Assembly: GCA_963804825.1 (NCBI GenBank)
Contig: CAWDRV010000004.1
Coordinates: 62,001 to 126,000 of the forward strand
DNA length: 64,000 nucleotides
Origin: JBKQVT01 sp963804825
GTDB taxonomy: Bacteria > Planctomycetota > Planctomycetia > Pirellulales > Thermoguttaceae
Direction: 5' to 3'
A program made the position numbers and the translations under genes. The notes under the pieces were generated by a model. The model saw nothing but the letters and a program-made list of their open reading frames with translations, had not been told where the DNA came from and did not search any database. This document shows positions 1 to 11,912 of the stretch, one piece after another (the first letter of the stretch is position 1; each line of letters opens with the position of its first letter).

Positions 1-157
1 ATTTCACCGGTTAGAGCCAACCTGAAGGAAGCTAAAAGCGTCTAACAGAACGACCTATTTTCCACGGCGGCTTGCCGCTGGCGGCCGCGCAGCGCCCGCC
101 AGCATAACATCCCGTTCATTGTGATAGCGGCTTTAAAACTCGTTGGACCACGACACC

Positions 158-950
158 ATGCCTGGATCACCCGTGGAAATCTCGTCCGACCAACTGGCCG
201 ACATCCACGACCTTTATCAGCGGGGGTTATTCCTGCAAGCCTTTCGGGCGGCGCGGGACGTGGGACCGCTGGGCGCCTGGCAGGGTCCCGACGCGATGGT
301 CATGGCGGGGCGACTGGCGGGGCGACTGGGCGGCGGCACTCTCAGCCAGTGGCTCATTCGCCGCGCCTGGCGTCAGGCCCCGGACCATGAGCAGGCCCGC
401 TATTACTATGCCTACCACGTGGCCCGAGTGCGCGGGCCCTACGCCGCTTGGCGTTTCATGCACGAGGTGGGCGATCCGCTCGACAGCAGCGCCGCCGAGC
501 GGCGGTCGGAGTGGCTGGCGCTGCGCGCCTACCTGGCCGCCGCGCTGCGCGACTTCGACACGGCCGAACGCTGGTTGGAGCGGGCCGGCGCCTTGACGCC
601 GGAGTGGGCCTGGATCCGCACCTGCCGGGCGATGGTCCTGGAGTTTGAGGACCGCTACGACGAGGCGCTGGCCGCCGCGCGGACCGCCTTGGACGCGCAT
701 CCCTGGTATTGTCCGGCCGTCGAGTCGGCCGCTCATCTGCTGACGCTCTTGGACCGCGACGCCGAGGCGGTCGCGTTGCTCTCGGAAGCCGCGGAGCACC
801 TGGAGAGCGTCAACATCGTCGGCCAGCTCTACGGCGTGCTGATCGAGTTGCGCCGTTACCAGGCGGCCGGCGAGGCCCTGGAGCGGTGCCCTGCCCTGGC
901 GCCGCTGGCCGATCGGTCCGTCCGGCGGTGGTTGGCCGGCGCAGCGCTCG
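158..950 (+). CDS. TPR / C39-like peptidase protein, segment 1 of 3 (TPR array)
   Basis: First in-frame segment of one gene of about 1,670 residues that is broken by two frameshifts; the other segments are at 954-2714 and 2715-5152. No signal peptide or membrane segment is visible, so I infer a cytoplasmic protein. The segment consists of Ala/Leu/Arg-rich helix pairs with tetratricopeptide-repeat spacing, for example 'ALRDFDTAERWLERAG' and 'EDRYDEALAAARTALDAHP'. I prefer ATG at 158; an in-frame TTG lies at 143, and neither has a strong ribosome-binding site. The frame is lost near 945, after 'RRWLAGA', in a GCGC-rich run. Reading resumes one frame over as 'AYHLGDVPAA', consistent with loss of a GC pair or gain of one base. 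The TPR assignment is secure; the cellular role is unknown. Confidence 0.75.
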
Positions 951-953
951 GAA

Positions 954-2714
954 GTGGCCTACCACCTGGGCGACGTGCCGGCGGCGATCCGTCATGCCAA
1001 GCAGGCCGGCCGCGAGTTCTTCACCATCATTGCCGCCCGGCTGGAGGACGCCGCTCGTGCCTCTGCGCGGTCGGTCATGCTCCCGGTCGGGTTCGTCCGC
1101 CAGCACCACGTGACCTGCGTGCCCGCCACCTTGTCGGCGATCAGCCGCTTCTGGTCGCAGCCGGCCGACCATCTCCAGGTTGCCGAGGAGATATGCTACA
1201 ACGGCACCACGGCCTACCACGAGCGGCAATGGGCCGAGCGTCACGGCTGGGTGGCGCGGGAGTTCACCGTCACCGAGCCGAGCGCCGCGACGCTGTTGGA
1301 TCGCGGCGTGCCGTTCACGTTCACCACCATCCATCCGGCCAACGCGCATCTGCAAGCGGTCATCGGTTACGACGGCCGCCGCGGGACGCTCTGGATTCGC
1401 GATCCCTTCTGGCGCAACGCCCAGGAGGCGATCGGCGACAAGCTCTTGGAGCAATACCGGGCGTACGGGCCGCGGGGCATGGCGTTGGTGCCGGAGGGGG
1501 AGCGGGCCCGGCTCGACGGCCTCGACCTTCCCGACGCCGCGCAGTGGGACCGCCTCCACGACATGGACGGGGCCTTGGTCCGGCATTGCCGCGAGGAGGC
1601 GGCCGCGATCTGCGCGGAGTTGTCCGCCGCGGCGGACGGCTGCCGGCTGGGTTGGGAAGCTCGCCGCCGCATGGCGTGCTACGACGCCAACCCCGCCCAG
1701 CGCCTGGCCGCCGTCGAGCAGTTGCTGCAATCGGCGCCCCAAGACCCTTGCCTGCAACTGGAGCGGCTCGCCTGCCTGCGCGACCTGGCGCGCCGCGACG
1801 AACGGCTGGCCATCTACCAGGAGATCTGCGGGAAGCGGGACGTGCATCCCGTTTTCTTGCAGCAGTACGCGCAGGAGCTGCGGGCCGACGCCCGCCGCCG
1901 CGGCGAGGCCGTCGCGCTGCTGCGGCGGGCCGTTCGCCGTGCGCCGCTGGAACCCGGCGGTTACTACATCCTCGCCCACCTCTTGTGGGACCAGCGGCAG
2001 TTCGACGAAGCCCTGGAATTGTACCGCTTTGCCACGTGCCTGAACGACAAGGAAGAGGAGTTCGCCAAATCGTACTTCATCGCCGCCCAGTGGTTCAAAC
2101 GGACGGAGGAGGCCTTTGATTTTCTGCAAGGCCGTTTTGAGCGATTCGGGGCGAAGTCGAGCCTTCCTGCGCGCACCTTGACCAACGCCTACCTGGCGTG
2201 GAACCGGACTGCCGAAGCAATGGCCACCGTCGAGGAAGCGATGCGGCTCCGTCCCGAGGACGGGCAGTTGCAACTGTTCGCCGCCGACACCTTGCTCTCG
2301 TGCAGCATGGAGAACATGCCGCGGGCGTTGGAGCTTTTGGAGAAAGCGCGGGGGGCGTCGCCCCGCGTGCAGTGGTTGCGGACCGCCGCCCGCTTGGCCA
2401 CGGTCGATGCCCGGCCCGCCGATGCCCTGACACTGTGGCAGGAGTTGCTGGAGATCCAGCCCCTGGCGACCGACGCCCATGAAGCGGCCGCCCGCTTGCT
2501 GGCGGAGACTCGCGGCAAGGCCGCCGCGCTGGCTCACCTGGCTGCCGCCGCCGATCGCTTCCCCCATTATCAGCCCCTGCAACGGCTGCGGGTGCAAGAG
2601 GTGCGCGACCAGCCGGCCGAGGTCCGCGAGCCGGTGCTCCGCCGGGCCATCGCGGCCATCCCGCACGACGCCTGGCTCCACCGCGAACTGGCTTTCTTCC
2701 TCCTGGCCGAGCGG
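954..2714 (+). CDS. TPR / C39-like peptidase protein, segment 2 of 3 (cysteine peptidase domain + TPR)
   Basis: Middle segment of the same gene. After about 45 residues comes a domain resembling the C39 (bacteriocin-processing) peptidase fold: 'GFVRQHHVTCVPATLSAI' holds the candidate Gln50 and Cys55 (Cys codon near 1116). 'NAHLQAVIGYDG' holds His132 (near 1347) and 'LWIRDPF' holds Asp150 (near 1401), in the Q-C-H-D order of that family (numbering from the ATG at 954). The rest of the segment is TPR-like again, for example 'AVALLRRAVRRAPLEPGGYY'. C39 domains normally sit at the N-terminus of ABC exporters; here the domain lies inside a soluble TPR protein with no transporter nearby, so it may act as a house-keeping protease or a peptide-binding module. 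The frame is lost at a GCGGCGGCGCC run near 2715. Confidence 0.7.
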
Positions 2715-5152
2715 CGGCGCCGGAAGCCTGGCAGGAAGCCGACGTCGCCGGCCGGCTGGAACCCGACAGCCCGTCCTATCACCTCCTCCATGCCCGGCTG
2801 TTGCGAGACGAAGGCCGGATCGACGAGGCGAAAGACGTGCTCCGCCAGTCCATCCGCTTGTCCGTCGATCACAACCTGGTCATCGAGGACTGGATGGGCC
2901 TTTGCACCACGGCGACCCAGCGCCGCGAGGTACTGGCTTTTGTCAAGGACGAGTTGGTGCGGCAGGTGACGTTCGGCGACGGCTTGCTGGCCTTCCGCAA
3001 CCACGCCCATGGGACCCTGGAGCCGGAGGAATTGTTGGCGGTTCTCCGCGAGGCCCTGGAGGAGCGGCCCGACCTATGGCACGCCTGGTCGGCGGCGACA
3101 CGGCAACTCTTGGCGATGGACCGCCGCGAGGAGGCCTGGACCTTGGCCCGCCAGGCCACCGATCGGTTTCCCCTGCTGCCGGTGCTGTGGCTGGACCGTG
3201 CTGCGGCTTGCCGCGCCCGGGAGGATGGGCCGGGCGAGCGCGAGGCCTTGGAAACCTGCTGCCAGATCAACCCGGATTGGGGCGCCGGGGTACGCATGTT
3301 GGCCGACTTCCTGGAGCGACAAGGTCAATTCGACGAGTGTCGCCGCCTGCTGGAGCAGGCGGTCGCGCGCCGCCCGTTGGACGTCGCCAACCACGGCATG
3401 TTGGCCGAGTTCTTGTGGCGCCGCAACGAGCGGGAGGAGGCCTTGGAGCGTATCCGCCGGGCGGTGGAGTTGGAGCCGTGGCAGCAGCGGGCGTGGAACG
3501 ACCTGAACGCCTGGGCCACCCAACTCGGCCGCCGCGCCGTCGCCCGGGAAACGGCGGAAGAACTGACCGCCTCTCGGCCCGGCCATCCCCGATCCTGGCT
3601 GATGCTGGCCGAAGCCCTCGATGCCCCGGAACAACTCGACCAGCGCCTGGCCGCCCTGGACAAGGCCGTGGCCCTGGATCCTCGTTTGATCGAGGCCCAC
3701 GAGTTGCGGGCGATCGCCCTGGCGGGCGCCGGTCGCTGGGAGGAAGCCCGGCAGGCCTGCTGCGGGCCGCCCTGGGGCGACCATCCGCCCCGGGAACTGC
3801 GGGCCCGCGCCGCTTGGCTGCACGCGAAACAAGGCAACCTTCCGGAAGCCATCGCCGGGATCCGCAGCCTGGTGGCCGACGAGCCGGGGTACTTTTCCGC
3901 CTGGTCTTGGCTGGGCGATTGGTGCAAGGAGGTGAAGGACTATCATGGCTGCCTCGAGGCGGCCGAGGCGCTGGTCCGCATCAACCCGCAATACGAAGTC
4001 AGCCTGGGCTACCTCGGCGAGGCGAAGCGGTTGTTGAACGATCTGCCTGGGGCCCGCGACGCCTTCCGCCGCGCCTTCGAGTTGGCGCCGGCCTACGAGT
4101 TTGCCGGCAACTCGCTTTTCGATCTGCAATTGGCCGGCGCCGACCTGCCTGCGGCGGCGGCAACCATGGCCGTGCTCCGCCGGCACAGCAACAGCGGGCT
4201 GGTGCTGGCCCGCGCTGCCCAACTGGCGGCCCGGCAGGGCAAGATGGCCCCCGCCGCCGATGCCCTGCGGCAAATCTGCACCACCCCATCGTCCAATCGC
4301 TGGCCGGTGACGGCCGCCGTGAAGGCGATGACCGATGCCCGCTGGGGGCCATTTGCCCGGCAAATCCTGGAAGAATCGCTGCCGGGCGAACAGACCGACG
4401 CCGAGGTCGGCCGGCAATGGGCCCGGCTCTGCACGGCGCAGAAGCGCTGGGCGGATTGCGGCCGGCGGCTGGAGAGCCTGGCCGGGCGCAGCCGTGCCGC
4501 CGGCGAGGCGGCCGTGGTCTACGTCGAGGCCTTGGCCAAGGCCGGCCGGCGGTTCCGGTTCCGCTGGTTCCTGTGGCGAAACCAAGACTGGCTGCGAAAG
4601 AACACGCGTTGCTGGGGCTCGGTGGGCTACGCCCTCCATCACTTCCGCCGGTTCGGCCGCCTCCTCCGCTGGCTGGCCGACTGGCGACAGCGCAACGACC
4701 TGGAGCCGTGGATCCTCAAGAACCTCGTGGAAGGTCTGCGGCGGGCGGGTCGCAACGCGGAGGCCGCGGAGGCCGGCCGCCGAGCCCTGTCCTTGCCGCC
4801 CGACCCGAGCCAGGCCGGCCACCGCCTGTGGCTGGCCGCCGACGCCTGCCTCGAAGGTCACATCGACGCCGCCCGAAAACTGCTTCAACAAGTCGAGGGG
4901 ACGAAATTCCGCCCCGAAGACGAATTCCTCCGCCTCTCAGCCCAAGCGGTCGTGAACATGGCCTCGGCCCGCGCAGAAGACCGGTCCTTTGCCTTCCGCA
5001 CCGAGCGAAAACGGCTCGATCGGGCGAAGGCCCTGTATCCAGGGGTCGCGCGCAACGCGGCGCGGCGGCGTTTCTATCGGCAATGTCGGCGGATCGTCGC
5101 GCAGTGCCGCGGCGGCCTGGCGGCATGGCTCTGGTCCTGGTATCTCTTCTAA
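2715..5152 (+). CDS. TPR / C39-like peptidase protein, segment 3 of 3 (C-terminal TPR array)
   Basis: C-terminal segment of the same gene, back in the frame of segment 1, so the two shifts compensate each other. It reads 'EAWQEADVAGRLEPDSPSYH' across the junction and continues as a long array of TPR-type helix pairs, for example 'EEALERIRRAVELEPWQQRA' and 'EARQACCGPP'. The last part is basic ('GVARNAARRRFYRQCRRIVA') and the stop is TAA at 5150-5152. An internal ATG at 2801 could start a shorter product if the frameshift is real. TPR arrays are protein-interaction scaffolds; a partner is not evident. The next gene downstream, past 750 bp, also carries a cysteine peptidase domain, but there is no sign of co-transcription. 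Confidence 0.72.
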
Positions 5153-5253
5153 CCACGGAGAACGGCAAGGCCGCCAGGTCGATGTGGAAGCCGTCACGAT
5201 CAAATCCCCCTAGTATATCTTCCCACAAGTTCTTGCCGGAAACCTCGCTACCG

Positions 5254-5271
5254 GCTTGCGGTTTCGCAAGC
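5254..5271. repeat. REP-like hairpin
   Basis: GCTTGCG and CGCAAGC form a perfect 7-bp stem around a GTTT loop. The same half-motif, AAACCGCAAGC, recurs near 27890 in another intergenic gap, so it behaves as an interspersed palindrome. There is no T-tract after it, so it is a poor intrinsic terminator for the TPR gene ending at 5152. Confidence 0.55.
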
Positions 5272-5371
5272 GACGCTGACCGGCAGAAACTATCTATAAG
5301 TCGCATTAGCTGCCTTCGGCTCGCCGGGCCGAGCCTTTGATAGCACGTCGCCTACAATCCTTTATATTAAC

Positions 5372-5400
5372 TTGACAGGGACGCACACGGCCGCTAAAAT
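5372..5400 (+). promoter_or_regulatory. sigma70-type promoter, likely for the giant adhesin gene
   Basis: TTGACA (5372-5377), a spacer of exactly 17 bp, then TAAAAT (5395-5400). The -35 box is perfect and the -10 box matches 5 of 6. The start site would be near 5407, about 500 bases upstream of the ATG at 5906, with no other recognisable gene between. Confidence 0.55.
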
Positions 5401-5692
5401 GAATGTTTGTTTTCGCGGGGGCACGGGACGTTTTCCCGTCTAGCGGCTAAGGGGGGCGCCATCCGTTGTGGAGAGGATCGTTGGGGAGCCTCCTGGCGAC
5501 CGCCGTGACGTGGACACTCTCGCGTTTGGGAGCGGCACCCAAGTTGTACTCGGTACCGTCTCAAATTGGATTGGGGTTGATTGAATTACGACAGGCTGAC
5601 ACCCTTGGAATCCCACAAGCTCTGAGCCAGATTCAACATTGCGGATGATTCCAGGCAAAAAAAGCAACGTTTTCCAGCACCCAATTTCACTG

Positions 5693-5714
5693 ACTTGACG
5701 CCATGGCGTCAAGT
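5693..5714. promoter_or_regulatory. 22-bp perfect palindrome in the leader (possible operator)
   Basis: The arm ACTTGACGCCA is followed directly by its exact reverse complement, with no loop. A spacer-free palindrome of this length suits a dimeric DNA-binding protein better than an RNA hairpin. It lies downstream of the promoter at 5372 and about 190 bp upstream of the start codon. No cognate regulator is adjacent. Confidence 0.4.
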
Positions 5715-5905
5715 TCAGCACTTGCGATTTGAGACGATTCCTCGCCGTCAACTACCGGGATACGTCGGCTGATTCTCTGTTTCGGGCCCTATGCCGTCGC
5801 GATCTTCTCCGCGATTTCTGGGGCCGCAGGGCCGGACCCCGCGACAGCACCACGGCGCCGTATCCGATCTAATTCGCGTTTCCATCATTCGAAAGGGCTT
5901 GCGTC

Positions 5906-8900
5906 ATGAACCGGTCGCGCAGCGATATGGCTCTCTTCCTCGCCTGCATCCTTTTGCCGGCCATCGGCGTGCTTACTTCGGCGGCAACTTCCGCGGATCA
6001 GTTCGACTGGCGAACTGTCAACGGGCAGGACTTCCTCACGCCCGTCGAAAACCAAGGGGGGTTGGGATCCTGCTGGGATTTTGCGGCAACCGCCACCCTG
6101 GAGGCGAAATACAAGATCACCCGCAACGATCCTACCTTCAATATCGACCTCTCCGAGCAGAATCTCCTTTGCGCCGTGAACGATGGCACCCTCGGTCCCA
6201 CGGCTTACAGCTACTTCGCCACCAACGGCCTCGTGACCGACGCGGAACTTCCCTACACGCAGTCCATGACCTCGCCGCTATGGCCCTTGCAGAGCGGCTG
6301 GCAGGACCGCGTCACGGTGTGTGCCTCGTCCCAGCTTTACCTGGCAAGCGATACGGCCAGCCTGAAGGCCGAGTTGAAGGAGTACGGCCCGCTCGAGGTC
6401 AATATTCTCGCTTCCTCGGACTTCGACACCATCGGTGAGTGGCCCACGTTAGAGACTAGCCCCGGCAGCGGCCATGAGGTCGTGCTGGTGGGCTACGTGG
6501 ACGATCCCAATTATCCCGGCGGCGGCTACTGGATCTCCAAGAACAGTTGGGGGGCGGGTTTCAACCGCGACGGCTATGGCACGATCATGTACGGCAACGT
6601 CTCGGACCATCAAATTGACGGGCTTACGGGGCCGGCCTACTACACCGGCACCATGTATTACAGCGGCACCGACTACACCAATCCGGCCAATTATCACACC
6701 GGGACCGCCGCCATCGCCACCTGGACCGGCAGCAACAACAGCACCTGGGACACCAGCACCGCAAACAACTGGGCCATCAGCGGCACCGCCTTCACCTGGC
6801 TCAACCAGGAAGTCGGCGCCGTCTTCGATAACACCGGCACCCGTCGCGCCATCACCATCAACGGCACGGCCATCGCCCACGCGATGACCATCAGCGGCAC
6901 GGGCTACTCGTTTTCCGGCGGCTCGCTGACCGTCACCGCCGGCGGCATCACCGCCAACAATTCGTTCACCATCAATGCGCCGGTGACCGTCGGGGCGCCG
7001 CAAACGTGGCTCACTGCCGCCGGCCAGACCTTGACCATCAACGGCAATGTCCACACGATCATCAGCACCCTGACCGTCAACGGCGCAGGCAACACTTACG
7101 TCAGCGGCGTGATCGACGGCGGCGGGGTCGCTAACAGCGAGGGCGACGCGGCGGGCAACCTCGTCAAGAACGGCGCCGGCACGCTGTCCATCTGCGGACC
7201 GAGCAATTACCAAAGCGACATCACGATCAACGCCGGCACGTTGAACCTGGCGCCGGGCAGCGGCGCCACGGCCATCTACGGCGGCACGATCAGCGGCAGC
7301 GGGTCGTTGGCCGTCGGCGGCCTCGGCACGGTCGTCCTCTCCGGAACGAATGCGTTCACCGGCAGTATCCAAGCCAACAGCGGCGTGCTGGAGTTCACCA
7401 GCCCCTCGGCCCTTCCCAGCAGCACCGGCAGCATCAGCATCAACAGCGGCGGCGCGGTCCTGGTCGGCGGCGCCTACGCCACCGTGACCGGCTGGCTGGG
7501 CAGCAACGACATTAGCACGGCCACCGCCGGGGCCCTGGCCCTGACCGGCGCCAGCAGCGAAACGATCAGCCTGACAGGCTACGCCAGCCTCTCGTTGGGC
7601 GCCAGCGGCGCGGTCACCTACAGCGGCGCCCTCACGCCCGCTGGAGCCACGTATCGGCTGGGCGGCGGCGGGGGCACGTTGACCTTCGCGTCCACCCTGA
7701 CTGGCGGCCGAAGCCTCGTGGTCACCGGCCCGGGAACCGTCGTCCTGACCAAGAGCAACACGTACTCCGGCGGCACCACGATCAGCAGCGGGGCGCTCGA
7801 ACTGGGCGACGGCGCGAGCAACAACGGCTCTGTCCCCGGCAACATCACCGACAATGCGACGCTGATCTTTGCCAATCCCACCGCCCAGACGTATAGCAGC
7901 GCGATCAGCGGCAGCGGCGTGCTGACAAAAATCGGCGCCGGCACGTTGACGCTCACCGGCAGCAACACCTACAGCGGCCTCACCACGCTGAGCGCCGGCA
8001 ACCTGGCGGTCAACGGCTCACTGCTCGCCGGCGGCACGGTCAACGTCAACAGCACCGCCACGCTCAGCGGCACCGGCAGCGTCGGCGGCGTCACGGTGGC
8101 GGCCGCCGGCACGCTCTCCCCGGGCGTAAGCGGCGGCACGCTGTCCGCCGCGTCGGTCAACCTCAACGCCGGCAGCGACCTGGCCTACACGCTCGGCAGC
8201 GGCACCGACAGCCGGCTTGCGATCACCGGCGGCCTGACGATTCCGGTGAATGTCATCACCAGCGTCACCCCGGGCGGCAGTTGGGCCACCAGCGGCACCT
8301 ATGTCCTGGCCACCTACGGCGGCACGGCCACGAACAACTCCAACGGCTTCACCGGCTGGGTAGTCCGAGGCACGGGCCTGGGCAGCCACATCTACAGCTT
8401 CACGCTCGGCAGCGGCAGCCTCGACATGATTGTGGCCGCCGCCAACGCATACGCCGGCTCGTGGACTGCCACCACGGGCGGAAGCTGGGGCTCCTCCACC
8501 AACTGGCTGAGCGGCCACGTCCCGACCAACCTGACCGATACGGCCGCCTTCGGTCCGGCCATCGGCAGCAGCACCGCCACGATCACGTTGGACGGCAACC
8601 GCACGCTGAGCGGCCTCACCTTCAGCAGCACCGGCAGCGGCAGTTACGCGATCACCGCCGGGACCGGCGGCATCCTCACGTTGGACAACGGCGGCAGCGC
8701 CGTGCCGCTGAGCGTCACCAGCGGCAGCGACACCATCAGTGCCCCGGTTGATCTGGCCGATAGCTTGAACTTCAGCGGCTCCGCCGGGACGAGGTTGACG
8801 ATTTCCGGCTCCATCGGCGAGTGGGTGCCTGGCAGGACGCTTTCCGTCAGCGGCGCCGGCACGTTGATCCTGGCCGGTTCCGACGCCTACACCGGCGCGA

Positions 8901-11900
8901 CGACCATCAGCGGCGGGACGCTGCAGATCGGCGCCGGCGGCGCCGCGGGCTCGATCGACGGCACCGCCGGCGTGACCGACAACAGCACGCTGGCCTTCAA
9001 CCGCTCCGGCACGTACACCTTCGGCCCGGCCGTCAGCGGCAGCGGCAATGTGACCATGTTGGGCCCCGGTACGCTGGTCTTGACGGGATCGAGCACCTAC
9101 AGCGGCGCCACCACGATCAGCGGCGGCACGTTGCAGATCGGCAACGGTGACGGCGCCGGCTCGCTCGACGGCACCAGCGGCGTCAGCGACAACGGCGCGT
9201 TGACCTTCAACCGTTCCGACGCGTACACCTTCAGCCGGGCCATCAGCGGCAGCGGCGGGGTGTTGCAATTAGGCAGCGGGACGGTCGCGCTGGCCGCCTC
9301 GAGCAGTTACACCGGCGCCACGACCATCGACAGCGGCGTGCTGTCGATCGGCAACGACGACAACCTCGGCGCCGCGCCGTCCTCTGCAACGGCCAACCGG
9401 CTGGTCATCCAGGGCGGCACGCTGCAAGCGAGCGGCGCGGTCACGCTGGCGGCCAACCGCGGCATTGGCCTCGGGTCCGGGGCCTCGATCGTCGTCACCT
9501 CCTCGACCGACACGCTCACCTATGCGGGCGTCATCGCCAACGCGTCGACCGGAACCGCCGGCAGCCTGACCGTGGGCGGGGCCGGCGCGCTGACGCTGAC
9601 CGGCTCGAACACCTACACGGGCGGCACGACCGTCGGCAGCGGCACGCTGCAATTGGGCGACGGCACGAGCAAGAAGGGCTCGGTGGCGGGCAGTATCGTG
9701 GTCAACACCGGCACGTTGACGTTTGCCAACCCGACTGCCCAAACTTTTAGCGGCGCGCTCAGCGGCAGCGGCAACCTCACGAAGACCGGCGCCGGCGCCA
9801 TGACGTTGTCCGGCACGGCGATCAGCTTCAACGGCAACGTCACGGTCAGCGCCGGCACGCTGACGGCCTACAACGCCGTCGGCCCGGACGGTCTGGGCTT
9901 CTCCACCGGCTACGGACCGTACAGTCCCAATCCCAACAGCCTCGGCATCACGGCGAACACCATCACGATCAATTCCGGCGCCGTGCTAAACATGTACGGA
10001 GACACCAGCAGCGCGTGGTACACGTCCGGCAACTACACCGACGGCGCCAGCATTTCGCTGGGCACCACCGGCGGGACGATGATCGCCGGCAACGGCGTCT
10101 TTCGCAAGACCGGCAACGGCGTCCTGTCGCTCTGCGGCGACCCCAGCTATAACAACGGAACCTTGTACGATTCGCGGGGCGACGGCCTCGGATTCGTCTG
10201 GATGGGCATGACCGGCGGCACCATCGACATCGAGGGGGGCATCCTCCGCAACGGCGGCTGGCAAGAGGCCAATTGGACGGCCAACCTGGCCTCGATGAAC
10301 ATCGCCGCCGGGGCGCAGTTCGACCTCTGGGAGGGGCAGGCGGCGTATATCGACGCCCTGACCGGCAGCGGCTCCGTCACCAACGGCTACGGCCCGCCAA
10401 GCACCCCCTTGACCATCGGCGTGAACAACGGCTCCGGCACCTGGGCCGGGGTTATCAGCGGCGCCGCCACCCTGACCAAGAGCGGCACGGGCACCGAGGT
10501 GTTCACCACGGCCAACACGTATACTGGGCCGACCGTGATCAACGGCGGCGTCTTGGCCGTGGCAGGCTTGAGTTCCGACGTGACCGTCAACGCGACGGGC
10601 ACGCTCAGCGGCAGCGGCGCCGTGGGCAACGTGACTGTCAATAGCGGCGGCACGCTGGCCCCCGGTTATGGCGGCGGCGCCACCTTGACGGCCAGTTCGT
10701 TGGTGCTCAACTTCGGCGCGGGGCTGGCGTACTCGCTCGGCACCGGTCACGACAGCCTGCTGGCCACCAGCGGCGGCTTGACCATCAACCCGTTGGTCAC
10801 GCTGAATGTTACCGCCGGGACGGGCTGGGGCAACGGCACCTATCCCTTGACCAGCGGCGTCACGTCGCTGACGGACGATTCGAGCAGCTTCGCCGGCTGG
10901 ACGGTCGCCGGCGGCAGCCTGGGCAGCCACCGCTACCGTTTCACGCTGGCCGGCGACAACCTCAACCTGGTCGTGACGGTGCCCCTGACGACGACGAATT
11001 GGACCGCGTCGGGCGGCGGGAGTTTCGCCGGCACCGGCAATTGGAGCGGCGGCGTGGTTCCCAGCGGCACCAACGCCATGGCCGGCTTCGCCAATAGCAT
11101 CGGCGGCAGCGCGGCCACGGTCACGCTGGACGGGAACCGCACGCTGGGCGGGGTGAGCTTCAGCAACACCGCCGGCGGCAGCTACACGCTCAGCCGCAGC
11201 AGCGGCGACACCACCAGCGCGCTGACGCTCAACGGGGGCGGCTTCGGCGCGCCGGTGACCGTCAGCGCCGGCAGCGACACCATCGCGGCGCCGATCACGC
11301 TGGCCGACAACACGAATTTCAACGTCGCCGCGGGGAGCAGGCTGACCATCTCGGGTTCCATCAGCGGGAGCTACCCGGTGAGCGTCAGCGGCTCGGGCAC
11401 GTTGGTGCTCTCGGCCGCCAACCCGTACACCGGGCCCCTGGCCGTCACCGGCGGGACGCTCCAGCTCAACCACGCCAATGCGGTCCAGAACAGCACGCTC
11501 GTGGTCGTCGCGGCGAACAGCCTGGCGTTCGGCACGGGCATCGGCACGTTCAATCTTGGCGGCTTGAGCGGCCAGGGCAACGGCAGCATCACGCTGGCCG
11601 ACACCGGCGGCAATGCCGTGAGCATCGCCGTGGGCGGCAACAACGCCAGCACGACGTACTCCGGCGGGCTGAGCGGCGGCAGCAGCATCACCAAGGTCGG
11701 CAGCGGCGAAACGACGCTCTCCGGCTCCGGCATCGCCGGCTACTGGGGCAACGTGACGGTCAGCGCCGGCACGCTCCAGGTGGTGGACGCCGTCAGCGTC
11801 ACTTCCACGAACGGCGGCCCCTGCTTTTCCGCGGGGCTCGCCGCTCCTGCCAACACCCTGACCACCAGCGCCGGCGGCGTCTTGGAAATCTACGTGGACG

Positions 11901-11912
11901 CCAACACCGGCT
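5906..11912 (+). CDS. Giant secreted C1A peptidase / beta-helix / PEP-CTERM protein, segment 1 of 3
   Basis: N-terminal segment of a gene of about 4,150 residues that runs to 18360 with two frameshifts. It opens with a signal peptide (hydrophobic residues about 8-28, 'MALFLACILLPAIGVLTSAA'). Residues about 33-245 form a papain-family (C1A) peptidase. 'ENQGGLGSCWDF' gives the oxyanion Gln50 and nucleophile Cys56, 'SGHEVVLVGY' gives His190 and 'WISKNSWGAGF' gives Asn213, so all four catalytic positions are kept. From about residue 270 the chain is passenger-type beta-helix repeats with the recurrent 'GAGTLTLTGSNTYSGLTT' pattern (PATR-like), alternating with longer 'LSGLTFSSTGSGSYAITAG' blocks. 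The frame is lost near 11912, after 'VDANTGWN'. RBS AAAGGG precedes the ATG. Confidence 0.85.

Larger units (their letters stand above)
5153..5905. other. 750-bp non-coding region with palindromes and the leader of the giant adhesin gene
   Basis: I find no convincing gene here. The region holds a perfect REP-like hairpin (5254-5271), a strong promoter (5372-5400), a small hairpin with stems ACGGGA/TCCCGT (5423-5439), a 22-bp perfect palindrome (5693-5714), and a 10-bp inverted pair CGTCTCAAAT (5557-5566) / ATTTGAGACG (5727-5736). If the promoter serves the gene at 5906, its mRNA has a leader of about 500 nt, long enough for post-transcriptional control. The start at 5906 is preceded by AAAGGG, as is the start of the second adhesin at 50296. 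Confidence 0.6.

Noticed and set aside
5466..5648. 60-codon plus-strand frame in the adhesin leader
   Set aside because: No ribosome site or homology, and it lies in palindrome-rich non-coding DNA.
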